The notes under the pieces were generated by a model. It made no database searches, had not been told where the DNA came from, and was given only the letters and a program-made list of their open reading frames with translations. This document shows, in pieces, positions 45,667 to 53,922 of a DNA stretch of 64,000 bases. The stretch comes from Actinotalea subterranea (GTDB taxonomy: Bacteria > Actinomycetota > Actinomycetes > Actinomycetales > Cellulomonadaceae). The DNA is taken from contig NZ_VTTP01000004.1 of assembly GCF_008364845.1 (NCBI RefSeq), positions 248,001 through 312,000 of the forward strand, read 5' to 3'. Position numbers and translations under genes: made by a program. The stretch's first letter is position 1. Each line of letters opens with the position of its first letter.

Positions 45667-45873
45667 TCAGGTGATCTGGTCCAGGCGACGGTTGACGGCC
45701 ACGGTGACCACGGCGACCAGGGCCGCCGCGAGGGCGATGAACCCGAGGATGAGGATGACGACCTCGAGGGTCGACGCCCCGGTGTCGTCGGCGGGACCGA
45801 CCCGCTCGCGGACCGCGCGGCGGGCGCTGGCGAGGTAGCCGGTCAGGACGGTGAGCATCACTGTCAGGGGCAT
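45667..45873 (-). CDS. Flp-like major pilin candidate
   Basis: A 68-residue protein with GASTLEVVILILGFIALAAALVAVVTVAV, a long hydrophobic helix preceded by a G..TLE processing-like motif. GAGAGGAA lies upstream of ATG 45873. Size and position between tadC and tadE fit a Flp pilin. Confidence 0.75.
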   Translation of the reverse strand: MPLTVMLTVLTGYLASARRAVRERVGPADDTGASTLEVVILILGFIALAAALVAVVTVAVNRRLDQIT

Positions 45874-45890
45874 GGTCGTTCCTCTCGAGG

Positions 45891-46787
45891 TCAGCCGAAC
45901 ATCATGCGAACGAAGGCGGGGTAGGCGACCAGCGCCATGAAGCACAGGCCGAGCAGGGACACGGGGACGACCATGTGCTCGCTCGCGGCGTTGGCGTCGG
46001 CGACCTGCGCGGTGAGGAGCTGGGTCCGCAGCGAGGCGGCACGCGCGCGCAGGGTGGCGTAGACGGCGGCGCCGTCGTGCCCGGCGACGGCCATGATGTC
46101 GGCGAGGTCGCCGAGCTCGACGACCCCGGTCCGCTCGGCGAGCTCGGCCAGGCCGGTCCATGCGGGGCGTCCGGCCAGCTGGGCGCGCAGGAGTGCGTCT
46201 CGCAAGCGGTCGAACTCGGGTGACTCGCCGATGGCGGCGGCCCGATCCAGGGCCTCGGTGGTGCCGGCGTCAGCCAGCCGCTCCAGGGCGACGAGGTCGA
46301 TGTAGGCGCCGATGGCCGCGCGCATCGAGGAGCGGGTCGCAGTGGCTTCGCGGCGCACCATCAGGTCGGGGATCCAGAACAGCACACCACCCAGCACGAT
46401 GCCCACCGCCAGCGGGACGGCCGCCGGGGCGCGGATCCCGGCAACGGTGAGCAGACCGGTGAGCACGGTCGGGAAGATCAGTCCGAGCAACCCGTAGCCG
46501 AGCTTCTGGGCCGCGAGGTGCTCCACCGTGCGGTCCAGCAGGCGCAGGTCGGCGCCGAACCGGGCGAGGCCCAGACGCTCGGCGGCCCCGGGGAGCAGCA
46601 CCCGCACGAGCCACCCGCGCGCGCCGACGTGGGCGTCGACAGACGGGGCCATGGGTGCGTCAGGGTCGGGCAGCAACAGGGTGACGGCCGACGCGAGATC
46701 CGGTCGTCGGGGAGTGAAGCCGACGACGACCATGCCGATCCCGACGGCCAGCAGCAGCCCTGCGGCGAGGGCGAGGTAGGCGGTCAT
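45891..46787 (-). CDS. tadC: TadC-like pilus platform protein
   Basis: A 298-residue inner-membrane protein of the GspF/TadC family. N-terminal helix 3-25, then a hairpin at about 105-150 (LLGLIFPTVLTGLL; PLAVGIVLGGVLFWI), a cytoplasmic T2SSF helical domain, and a C-terminal helix (VSLLGLCFMALVAYPAFV). ATG 46787 overlaps tadB by four bases. Confidence 0.85.
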   Translation of the reverse strand: MTAYLALAAGLLLAVGIGMVVVGFTPRRPDLASAVTLLLPDPDAPMAPSVDAHVGARGWLVRVLLPGAAERLGLARFGADLRLLDRTVEHLAAQKLGYGLLGLIFPTVLTGLLTVAGIRAPAAVPLAVGIVLGGVLFWIPDLMVRREATATRSSMRAAIGAYIDLVALERLADAGTTEALDRAAAIGESPEFDRLRDALLRAQLAGRPAWTGLAELAERTGVVELGDLADIMAVAGHDGAAVYATLRARAASLRTQLLTAQVADANAASEHMVVPVSLLGLCFMALVAYPAFVRMMFG

Positions 46788-47638
46788 GTGGGCTCCTTGG
46801 TCGGTGCGAGGAAGCGAGGCTCGGGGGCGGGCAGCGCGAGGCGTCGCATCCACAGCAGGCAGCCCACGAAGCCGGCGGAGATGACCGCGAGCACGACTTG
46901 GCCGAGCGGGTCGCCGTAGGGCGCCAGGTAGGAGCCGTTGACCGCACCGACGGCGAGCATCCCCAGGGTGATCACGGTCACGGCCTTCGCCGTCGTGCGC
47001 GGCCGGGCCCGCTCCGCCTCGATCCGTCGGCGGGCGGCGACGTCCTCACCGACCGAACCGGCGACACCCGCGAGCACCGAGGCCAGACCCGGTCCGCGCC
47101 GGTGCGCGGCAAGCATGAGTGCGGCGACCACGAGGTCTCCAGCCGGGTCGTGCAGGTCTCTCGCGAAGGCGCGGAGCGCCCGCTCGGTGGGCCACCTTGC
47201 TGCAAGCCGAGCAACGAGCGCGCCGACCTCGGTGCGCAGCGGTGCGGGGCAGGAACGCGCGGTGGTGGTGATCGCCTGCTCCAGCCCGGTGCCGGAGGTG
47301 AGCACGTCAGACAGGCGCCGGGTCCACTCCTCGATCGCCTCCACCCGAGTGATCCGTGCCTGCGCGGCACTGGTCGTGGACAGCAGCACGGGCAGGCCGA
47401 CGACGGCGGTCACGGTCAAGGCTCCGGCGACCGGCCAGCGCGAGATCGCCCACACAAACGCGCCCGCGGCGAGCGCGATGGGCCAACGCCACCGTGCCCA
47501 GCCGGCCGTCGGTGTGGTGCGTCGTGTGCGACGAGGCAGAGGTGGCAGCAGGTCGGTCGTCCCGCGCCATCCGGCGAACGCGAGGAGCAGGCCCGCCACG
47601 GCGGCAGCACCCGCGAGGCCGCCGAGCAGTGGCCTCAT
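46784..47638 (-). CDS. tadB: TadB-like pilus platform protein
   Basis: A 284-residue GspF-family protein. Hydrophobic segments at about 3-22, 53-90, 220-240 and 245-265 surround the cytoplasmic T2SSF domain (EAIEEWTRRLSDVLTSGTGLEQAITTTARSCPAPLRTE), which contacts the TadA ATPase. Coupled to cpaF/tadA by ATGA at 47635-47638. Confidence 0.87.
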   Translation of the reverse strand: MRPLLGGLAGAAAVAGLLLAFAGWRGTTDLLPPLPRRTRRTTPTAGWARWRWPIALAAGAFVWAISRWPVAGALTVTAVVGLPVLLSTTSAAQARITRVEAIEEWTRRLSDVLTSGTGLEQAITTTARSCPAPLRTEVGALVARLAARWPTERALRAFARDLHDPAGDLVVAALMLAAHRRGPGLASVLAGVAGSVGEDVAARRRIEAERARPRTTAKAVTVITLGMLAVGAVNGSYLAPYGDPLGQVVLAVISAGFVGCLLWMRRLALPAPEPRFLAPTKEPT

Positions 47639-49077
47639 CGTGGATCACCCCTGTGCAGCGGCCAGGGCGCCCACGTGCCGGCCCGGTGGGCGAGCAGGCT
47701 CGGGTCGAAGCCCGCGCGCACCAGCCGGGCCAGGGACTCGGGATGGTGCAGCGGGACCGCGCGACCGTCCTCGCCGGGGCCGAAGACCGTCGTCGTCGTG
47801 GGCCGTGAGCCTTCGCCCAGACCGTTGATCTCCACGACCTGGGAGACGAAACGGTGCTTGCCGGCCTCGTCGTCAAGCAGCTCGATGTGCACGATCAGGT
47901 CGACCGACCCGGCCAGCAACCGGTAGGCGAAGGTCTCGGTCATCTGGATCCCGGCCGACAGGCACAACGTGACGATCCGGTCGATGCCGTGCTGCGCCGT
48001 GCGGGCGTGAAGCGTGCACAAGGACCCGTCGCCGGTCGACATCGCCTCGAGCATCGGCAGCACCTCGGCGCCGCGCACCTCCCCGACGATGATCCGCCGC
48101 AGGTTCAGCCGCAGGGCATCCGTCACCAGGTCCGACAAGGTGACCTGCCCGGCGCGACGCCCGGCGGCATCGGTCTCCGCCGAACCCTCGCGCGCCTCCA
48201 TCGGCACGACCCGGGGGTGGCGACCCGGCAGGTCGTCGAGGTGGAGCTCGTACTCCTTCTCGATCGTGGCAAACCGCTCCTGCGGGCCGAACTCGTTGGC
48301 CAGCGCCCGGATCAGGGTGGTCTTGCCGGCATTCTGCAGTCCGGTGACGATGATGTTGCGCCCCGCTCGCACCGCGGCGCGAAGGAAGGCGGCCAGCACC
48401 GTGTCGAGGGTGCCGAGGCGGACCATGTCGTCGAGGTCGACGTCCCGGACCCGGTGACGACGGATGACCACCTGCGGGCGCGCCACGGTCCACGCCACGG
48501 CCGCCAGGCGGGAACCGTCAGGCAAACGCAGGTGGAGGGCGGGGTGGGCGGGGGAGAACATCCGCTCGGCGCCACCGGCACGAGCGGCGAGTAGCTGGAG
48601 GATCTCGATGAGCTCGGCGTCGGAGTCGGCGATCGGGGGGTGCGCGACCTCACGGCCGTCGGCGTAGCAGACCCACACGTTGGCGTGCCCGTCGACCTCG
48701 ATGTTCTCCACGTCGGGGTCGTCGACTAGGGGTTGCAGGCGTCCGACGCCGAACAGCGCGGCCATCACCGCCGCCGACGTGCGCAGCTCGGCCTGCCTGG
48801 ACCACGTCGGGGAACCGGCGCGGACCCGGGCGCGGCGCCGTTCGGCGAGCTCGCCGGCGATCAGTCCGCGGGCCAGCTCGCGTCGCGCGGCGTCGTCGCT
48901 GACCGGCTCGGCTTGCAGACGGGCGGCCAGGGCCTCGGCGACCACGCGCCGGACGTCGGCGACAACGGCGGGGTCCGGGGCATCATCCGGCTCGGGTGGA
49001 GTCGGCACCGCGTGCAGTGGTCGGGGCTCGGGCGCACCGCGATGGTCGCGCCGGGGGAGCTCGTCGTGGTCGCTCAT
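47635..49077 (-). CDS. tadA: TadA/CpaF-type secretion ATPase
   Basis: A 480-residue hexameric ATPase that drives pilus assembly. N-terminal disordered start to about 40, a helical domain, then FGVGRLQPLVDDPDVENIEVDG. Walker A is GLQNAGKTT (about 246-254), Asp/Glu box and Walker B RIIVGEVRGAEV, with the His box downstream (SLCTLHARTAQHG). All key motifs present. ATG 49077 overlaps the CpaE-like gene. Confidence 0.92.
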   Translation of the reverse strand: MSDHDELPRRDHRGAPEPRPLHAVPTPPEPDDAPDPAVVADVRRVVAEALAARLQAEPVSDDAARRELARGLIAGELAERRRARVRAGSPTWSRQAELRTSAAVMAALFGVGRLQPLVDDPDVENIEVDGHANVWVCYADGREVAHPPIADSDAELIEILQLLAARAGGAERMFSPAHPALHLRLPDGSRLAAVAWTVARPQVVIRRHRVRDVDLDDMVRLGTLDTVLAAFLRAAVRAGRNIIVTGLQNAGKTTLIRALANEFGPQERFATIEKEYELHLDDLPGRHPRVVPMEAREGSAETDAAGRRAGQVTLSDLVTDALRLNLRRIIVGEVRGAEVLPMLEAMSTGDGSLCTLHARTAQHGIDRIVTLCLSAGIQMTETFAYRLLAGSVDLIVHIELLDDEAGKHRFVSQVVEINGLGEGSRPTTTTVFGPGEDGRAVPLHHPESLARLVRAGFDPSLLAHRAGTWAPWPLHRGDPR

Positions 49078-49832
49078 GGCGCTACCCCTGCCGGGAGCCC
49101 GGCCAGCACGGACTGGGCCAGGGCGCGAGCCGAGCGCAGCAGCACGGAACGCTCCCATCGCCCGGTGGGCGCCTCGCCGGCGTTGAGTGCGTCAGCAGCC
49201 GGGGTCTCGAGGGCGAGCGTCGCCACCGGTGTCCGCAACGCTCGCTCGACCTCACGAGCCGTGTAGGGGTGCCGCTCACCGACGACGAGCGGGACGGGAG
49301 TGGGCCGAGGTGCACGCAGGGCGGTGAGGCGACGCATGGCCGCAGCGGTGGCCACGACGGCCGGAACAGTGGGGCTCACCGCGAGCAGCAGCGCATCCGC
49401 CTCGGCGAGCAGGCCAGTGGGCTCCTCGGCGTGCCCTACCCGACCGGCGTCCACGATCACGTCGGTGGCCTGGTGATGCAGGTCGCTCGCCAGGTCCGGC
49501 AGAGCCGCCCACAACGCGGCCAGCGAGCGTGCCTGGACCGGGTCGCTGATCCCGGGCAGCACCAGGCGGGTGGCATCTGGATCGAGGGCGACGGTGTGCG
49601 CGAGGACGTCGGCTGCGTCCGGGGCGCGGACGTCACCGGCCAGGGCGAGCACCCCGGCCTCGGTCGCGACCCGAGCCGCGAGCGCGCCACCGAGCAGGCC
49701 CGAGCCCGACGGATCGGCATCGACCAGCAGGGCCCGTCGGTCCGTGACCTGCGGCCACACCCACGTCAGAGCCAGCGCCGCGGTCGTCACGCCCGGTGCC
49801 CCCGACGCCGAGCACAGCACCAGGCACGTCAC
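49074..49832 (-). CDS. CpaE/ParA-like ATPase (TadZ)
   Basis: A 252-residue MinD/ParA-type protein: SASGAPGVTTAALAL is a deviant Walker A with the catalytic Lys signature lost (SGAPGVTT), LLVDADPSGSG holds the Walker A' Asp. TadZ proteins place the pilus machine; loss of the Lys is common in that family. GTG 49832 overlaps the SAF gene stop. Confidence 0.8.
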   Translation of the reverse strand: MTCLVLCSASGAPGVTTAALALTWVWPQVTDRRALLVDADPSGSGLLGGALAARVATEAGVLALAGDVRAPDAADVLAHTVALDPDATRLVLPGISDPVQARSLAALWAALPDLASDLHHQATDVIVDAGRVGHAEEPTGLLAEADALLLAVSPTVPAVVATAAAMRRLTALRAPRPTPVPLVVGERHPYTAREVERALRTPVATLALETPAADALNAGEAPTGRWERSVLLRSARALAQSVLAGLPAGVAP

Positions 49833-50497
49833 GGCCGGTCCCCGGCGTCCAGGAGCACCAGGGCGAACCGACCCGACGCCGCGCGCGCGGCCAGGCCCGC
49901 GCCGTCGTTCTCGTCGGCAGCGACGTCGAGCACGCTCAGCCCATTCATGTCCGGCTCGCCCAGGCGGATCACTGTCACCTCGAAGGTCCGCGGTGCGGTG
50001 GGCAGCGGGTCCGCGCCGGCAGTCGGGGCGTCCACCACGAGGAGGCGGTCGCCGGCTTGGACGCCGCCGGCAGGCAGTCGTTCGGAGTTGACCGGGAGTG
50101 GCACGAGCACCTCGCCGTCGCCCGGCGGCGCATCGGCGGTGACCTGGGCGGGCGACAGTAGGGCGCCGGCCGGCAGGTCGGTTGCCGCGACGAGGCCGAG
50201 CATCGCGTCGAGCTGGTCTGCCGGAACGGTCTCGACCAGGGTGTCGACCGCCACGGCGGTGAGCGTCAGGTCACCGGCGACGAGCGTCTGGCCGTAGGGG
50301 ACGTCGCGTGCCACCACGAGCACATCAGTCCGTCCGCCGGCCGCGCCGACGAGCCAGGCCACGAGGGCACCCGCGAGGGCGGTGACCATCAACCCGCCGG
50401 CGATCACGCCACGGCGACGGCGCGGGCGCGCAGCGGCGAGGCGGGGCTGGTGGGTGGCGCCCGTCGTGCGGGTACCGGTGGTTGTCGTGGTAGCCAT
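49829..50497 (-). CDS. SAF-domain protein (CpaB/RcpC-like)
   Basis: A 222-residue membrane-anchored protein: helix at about 30-52, then an SAF domain (VLVVARDVPYGQTLVAGDLTLTAVAVDTLVETVPA..). CpaB/RcpC proteins of this type support Flp pilus assembly at the envelope. ATG 50497 starts after an N-terminal Thr-rich stretch. Confidence 0.82.
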   Translation of the reverse strand: MATTTTTGTRTTGATHQPRLAAARPRRRRGVIAGGLMVTALAGALVAWLVGAAGGRTDVLVVARDVPYGQTLVAGDLTLTAVAVDTLVETVPADQLDAMLGLVAATDLPAGALLSPAQVTADAPPGDGEVLVPLPVNSERLPAGGVQAGDRLLVVDAPTAGADPLPTAPRTFEVTVIRLGEPDMNGLSVLDVAADENDGAGLAARAASGRFALVLLDAGDRP

Positions 50498-50524
50498 GTC
50501 GGGCCCCTTCCACGTCGGTGGTGC

Positions 50525-51418
50525 TCAGCCGGTGACGAGAACCTGCAGCTCGCCGATGCGGACCGTCGTCGCCGAGGTCCGGGTCACGGTCAGCGACCCT
50601 GATGTGCCGCCGCCGGACCACGTGACCTCCCAGGTCGTGGTGGCGGTGACGGGGTAGGCGTCGTCCGGCAGGCCGGCCGACGATCGCTCGTACTGGTAGT
50701 CGCAGGTGGGGGAGCGGACGGCGCCGTCGCTGTAGGGCGTGCCAGGTCCGGTGCACACGCGGGTGTTCCCGTCGCCCATGTCCCAGACGATCTGCGTCGC
50801 CTGCGCGCGGGCGGTCACTGACAGGCCCGGCACGGACGCGGTCGCCGAGTTCGGCCCCCACGTGGTCGGAGTGACGTCGGTCCAGAGCCAGACAGGGACG
50901 CCGACCAGACCTGTCTGGTCCGAGGCGATCGTCAGGTGGATCGCCGGACCGGTCAGGCGCATCTGGTCGACCGCCCGCTGCGCCATCTGCGCCGGCGTGA
51001 TCCCGACGTCGCCGAAACCCGGCGGCGTGGTGGCGAGCCAGGTCCAGCCCCCTCCGGAACCACCGAACGGCAGCCCACTGCAGGTCACCACATAGATCGC
51101 GCCGTCGGGGTAGTGACCATCCCAGGCGAGGTTCGACGCGTCCGGCTGAGGCGTGAGCAGGTCGTAGTAGCAGCGGTCTGCGTCGTTGAACCAGCCAAAC
51201 GTCTCGGAGAAGCACGGAACGACTTCTCCGGTGTGCCAGGTGCACATTCGCGCCTCGCCAGTGTCGCCGCCGCCGGTCGAGCCGCCGGGGGTCGGCGGCG
51301 TGACCACGGTGACGGTGCAGGTCTCGCGGTGCGGATCGCAGACGACGGTGGTCTCGGTGGCGGCGGCCGACGGCATGCCCAGGGCGGCCGAGAGGGCGAG
51401 CACGGCGGCGGTCAGCAC
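50525..51418 (-). CDS. Secreted hypothetical protein of the pilus operon
   Basis: A 297-residue exported protein: signal peptide VLTAAVLALSAALGMPSAAATE, then a Gly/Pro linker and a mostly beta, Trp- and Cys-rich domain (about eight Cys). Standard in actinobacterial Tad clusters; possible PKD-like surface protein (VWDMGDGNTRVC recalls a PKD turn). GTG 51418 is chosen because it gives a good signal peptide and overlaps the previous gene by seven bases. Confidence 0.65.
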   Translation of the reverse strand: MLTAAVLALSAALGMPSAAATETTVVCDPHRETCTVTVVTPPTPGGSTGGGDTGEARMCTWHTGEVVPCFSETFGWFNDADRCYYDLLTPQPDASNLAWDGHYPDGAIYVVTCSGLPFGGSGGGWTWLATTPPGFGDVGITPAQMAQRAVDQMRLTGPAIHLTIASDQTGLVGVPVWLWTDVTPTTWGPNSATASVPGLSVTARAQATQIVWDMGDGNTRVCTGPGTPYSDGAVRSPTCDYQYERSSAGLPDDAYPVTATTTWEVTWSGGGTSGSLTVTRTSATTVRIGELQVLVTG

Positions 51419-51999
51419 GGCGCTTCCCGGTCCACGACGTAGGTCCGGATGGTCCAGCGGTCGTCGTAGAAGTAGGCGGTGGCCGTCGCGGAGACGCGAG
51501 TCGCCTGCCCGGGAGCAGCGGCTGAGTCCAGCGTGTCGCGGAACACCGGCTGCCAGTCGGCAACGTCGACGCAATCCGCGATCGTCGCGGTGCCCTCGGG
51601 TCCGGTCACGACCTCGGTGACCGTCGGGCTCAGGATCGGCTCGCCGACCATCATGATCCGGTCGGACCTGAAGTCGAGGACGGTCGAGTAGACGTCGGTC
51701 AGGGCGGTGTCGACCGCGTAGGCCTCGAGTGTCCCATCGGGCTCGACGGCAGGGTCGGCGAGGATCGCGACCTTGGTCGCCCAGTAGCCCCGGTAGGCCT
51801 CGAGGATCGCCACCTCTGCTGCTGCGACGTCCGGGTCGGTCGTAGGCGTCGGGCTGGGGGTTGCAGTCGCGGTTGTCGTGGGGCTGGGGGGCGGCGTCGT
51901 CATGGGCGTGTCATCCGGCCCGGTGCAGGCCGCGAGAAGGGTTGCGGTGGACACGATGAGCGCCCCCGCGATGACCTTGGACAAGTTGTTCAGCGACAT
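51412..51999 (-). CDS. Putative lipoprotein, first gene of the pilus operon
   Basis: A 195-residue protein with signal and lipobox LLAACTGP, a Pro/Thr-rich stalk (about 27-50) and a C-terminal SnoaL/Mce-like domain of about 130 residues (EAYRGYWATKVAIL.. DRWTIRTYVV). ATG 51999 gives the clean signal peptide; upstream frame is not coding-like. Heads the operon; the operon-head element copy 4 is 139 bases upstream. Confidence 0.7.
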   Translation of the reverse strand: MSLNNLSKVIAGALIVSTATLLAACTGPDDTPMTTPPPSPTTTATATPSPTPTTDPDVAAAEVAILEAYRGYWATKVAILADPAVEPDGTLEAYAVDTALTDVYSTVLDFRSDRIMMVGEPILSPTVTEVVTGPEGTATIADCVDVADWQPVFRDTLDSAAAPGQATRVSATATAYFYDDRWTIRTYVVDREAPC

Positions 52000-52137
52000 G
52001 ATCGGCCGCCAGTCCTCAGGGCGCCGCCCCATGGCGCCCTGCGGTCGGAAGCCCCCATGACACACCCGGTTTGACCATGGCGCAACCGTGCTTCCACGGT
52101 CTGTGGATAGCCGTGCCGCCGTTCGTCGTCGTGTGAG

Positions 52138-52180
52138 CCCCATAGATGAAGGGGTGCGCGAGGACGACCAACATGAGGGG
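52138..52180 (-). repeat. Operon-head element, copy 4
   Basis: A 43-bp copy, reading toward the pilus operon as CCCCTCATGTTGGTCG...CACCCCTTCATCTATGGGG. The stretch between CCCC and GGGG differs again, but both blocks are kept. Confidence 0.8.
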
Positions 52181-52205
52181 TCCTGCCTATGGAGCGGTGG
52201 CGAGC

Positions 52206-53129
52206 TCAGCTCGCGCGGGCGCGGATCGCGCTGGTCAGCTCGTCATCCGGGAGGGGCAGCACCGGCGAGGGACGGTTGCGTACCCGCGTCGAGCGCAGCG
52301 CGGCGCGCAGCTCATCGTCGATGGTGAGCGAGCCGCCAGCCCCTATCAGGCGGGGCAGGAGGCCAGGGTTGTCCGCCGTGCCGCGCAGGACGATCACCAG
52401 GCGCCGGGCCTGCCACGCCGGGAGACCGAGCCGATCGGCCATGACCCGCCAGCCGTAGGTCGTCCAGCCGTGCGCGCGTCGGGTCCACCGGGTGCTCCGG
52501 GTGGTCGGGGTGTCGTGGAGCACGTCCTCGACGATCACGGCGGCCTGGCCCTCGGGCCAGCCGGCGGCGACCAGGGCGTCGATGGCGGTGTCCATCGCGT
52601 CGGTGTTGCGCAGCCGGTTCCCGTCCCGCCCGACCTGCGGGATCTCGGCCTGCCTCAGATCGTCCAGCCGGACCACGGGCTTGGTGGCCTCGCCGCCGTC
52701 GGCGTTGGCGAGCTGCCAGGCCCTGCGCGGGGAGGTCGGGTAGCGGGCGCAGGTCGCTTCGGTCAGGATCGCATGTCGAGCGGCGGACCAGACCACGCCC
52801 CACGGTGAGGCGGCGGAGCGCAGCGACGGGCTGGTCAGCACCTCCCACACGTCCTCCCATGCGGAGGCCTCCGCCTGACCCGAGGCTGCCCCGCGCATGC
52901 CCAGGTCGACCGCGAGGGGCCGGACGAGCGACTCGCGGATGTAGGTCATGAGCACCCGGCCGGCCTCGCTGTGCCAGCCGTCGAGGTCGATCTGGGCGAG
53001 CCAGGCGAGGAGCGTGCTGTTCTCGCGCGGCTGGGTGAGTGTTGGCGGCGGGATGGCTGGGGCGGGCGCTTCCGGGCCCGGTGGGGCTGGCCGGGACGGT
53101 CGGGCGATCGGGTCGGGGACGGCGGACAT
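52206..53129 (-). CDS. Hypothetical ICE protein
   Basis: A 307-residue soluble protein. Pro/Ala-rich start to about 35, then alpha-helical (LLAWLAQIDLDGWHSEAGRVLMTYIRESLVRPLAVDLG), with LTSPSLRSAASPWGVVWSAARHAIL and a W-rich middle. Its helices look DNA-binding-like but no family is recognised. ATG 53129 (MSAVPDPIARP) sits 8 bases after a perfect hairpin. It is the last gene with the element's style at the right side. Confidence 0.6.
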   Translation of the reverse strand: MSAVPDPIARPSRPAPPGPEAPAPAIPPPTLTQPRENSTLLAWLAQIDLDGWHSEAGRVLMTYIRESLVRPLAVDLGMRGAASGQAEASAWEDVWEVLTSPSLRSAASPWGVVWSAARHAILTEATCARYPTSPRRAWQLANADGGEATKPVVRLDDLRQAEIPQVGRDGNRLRNTDAMDTAIDALVAAGWPEGQAAVIVEDVLHDTPTTRSTRWTRRAHGWTTYGWRVMADRLGLPAWQARRLVIVLRGTADNPGLLPRLIGAGGSLTIDDELRAALRSTRVRNRPSPVLPLPDDELTSAIRARAS

Positions 53130-53137
53130 CGTGGCCT

Positions 53138-53160
53138 CCAGGAGTCGAACGGACTCCTGG
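53138..53160 (-). promoter_or_regulatory. 9-bp inverted repeat before the last ICE gene
   Basis: CCAGGAGTC-GAACG-GACTCCTGG, a perfect 9-bp stem with a 5-base loop, ends nine bases before ATG 53129. On the coding strand the downstream arm runs into the GGAGG ribosome binding site, so it could be an operator or an RNA hairpin limiting translation. Confidence 0.6.
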
Positions 53161-53187
53161 AACGCTCCTCAGTCAGCCTCGACAAAT

Positions 53188-53261
53188 GCCTGACGGACCG
53201 GAGAGTCGTGGATGACCCGGCGCGTCAGGCAAGTTGTGGACGGCGTGCGTCAGGCTGACGC
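53188..53261. repeat. CGTCAGGC octamers with a palindrome
   Basis: GCCTGACG (53188), CGTCAGGC (53223) and the palindrome GCGTCAG-G-CTGACGC (53247-53261) lie in 74 noncoding bases. This is the same octamer as in the LysM/BTAD gene. Confidence 0.7.
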
Positions 53262-53381
53262 GCGGGTCTGCAGCAACCCCCTCTCGCGCACAACGCAGTG
53301 CCGCGGACGGGGCACCCCCGACGGAGTACCGCGTGAAGATCGGCCCTGACCGATCTGGCGGACGCACGCCCTACTGGACCG

Positions 53382-53706
53382 CTACCAGTTCGCGTGCGTG
53401 AGCCGGGGACGCGGCCCCTTGGCTAGAACGCCAGGCACTGTTGCGTTCCGCCACGGGGCCAGGTCCACGTACTGGAACGACTGTGGAGGGCGAAGCGTCG
53501 GATCGAGGTCCTGCAGGCGAAGAGCGCGCACGAGGCGTCGCGGGTCCCTAACGAGGATGCCGACTCCCTGGTGGTTGCCTCGGTAGTAGTCCCGGAAGGC
53601 CTGCCTGCCGATGCCTGCGTGGGCGCGGTGGCGTCGCCACAAGGCCGTTGGGCTGGCGACGTCATAGCCCGCGATCTCGAAAGCGCCGAGAGATGTCCTC
53701 CTGTCT
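53382..53706 (-). pseudogene. Small gene fragment, unknown family
   Basis: An open frame with ...SLGAFEIAGYDVASPTALWRRHRAHAGIGRQAFRDYYRGNHQGVGILVRDPRRLVRALRLQDLDPTLRPPQSFQYV-type sequence ending in a stop. AGGAGGA is present near 53702 but no start codon follows in frame; ATG 53642 would begin mid-domain. Pattern resembles an ASCH/EVE-like domain, with low certainty. Probably decayed, but a short gene from 53642 is possible. Confidence 0.4.
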
Positions 53707-53922
53707 GAGGTCGCCGATGACGGGGCAGACGCGAGGGCCGTGACCGGGGGACAGACCTATTGCGAGTTGACGGCTCAGCAGGCTTCTATCAAGTCACTCC
53801 CGGCCAGGGCCCTCGCCCTGTGGACCGTCGTGGACATGTCAACGGCGAGCCTTCCGGCACGTGTTCTCAGAGTCACCCGACGGTCCCGCCGGACTCCTCC
53901 CATCGGGGGAGTCCCGCGTTCT
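53707..53922. other. Noncoding stretch with one hairpin
   Basis: No gene seen. GGACTCC-TCCC-ATC-GGG-GGAGTCC at 53891-53914 forms a strong hairpin directly next to the truncated end of the IS30 gene. Confidence 0.45.

Larger units (their letters stand above)
17255..53300. mobile_element. Integrative and conjugative element (about 36 kb) at tRNA-Arg
   Basis: The segment begins with a tyrosine integrase and excisionase at a tRNA 3' end. It contains a MobF relaxase, VirD4-like coupling ATPase, VirB4, VirB6-like membrane protein, wall-degrading enzyme and a complete-looking Tad/Flp operon, with restriction-modification and TIR cargo between transfer operons. The left boundary is firm. The right boundary is uncertain: the last gene sharing the element's style ends at 53129, repeats of its octamer stop near 53261, and broken transposases begin soon after. 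Loss of the right att would trap it in place. Confidence 0.8.

Noticed and set aside
21062-52180. Short open frames through the operon-head elements that all spell KGCA..ATNMRG
   Set aside because: The shared peptide is only the antisense translation of the conserved 42-bp DNA; the frames have no starts with ribosome binding sites and diverge right after the repeat.
53138-53160. 9-bp inverted repeat as a tRNA fragment or att site
   Set aside because: It does not match the tRNA-Arg tail and has no second copy.
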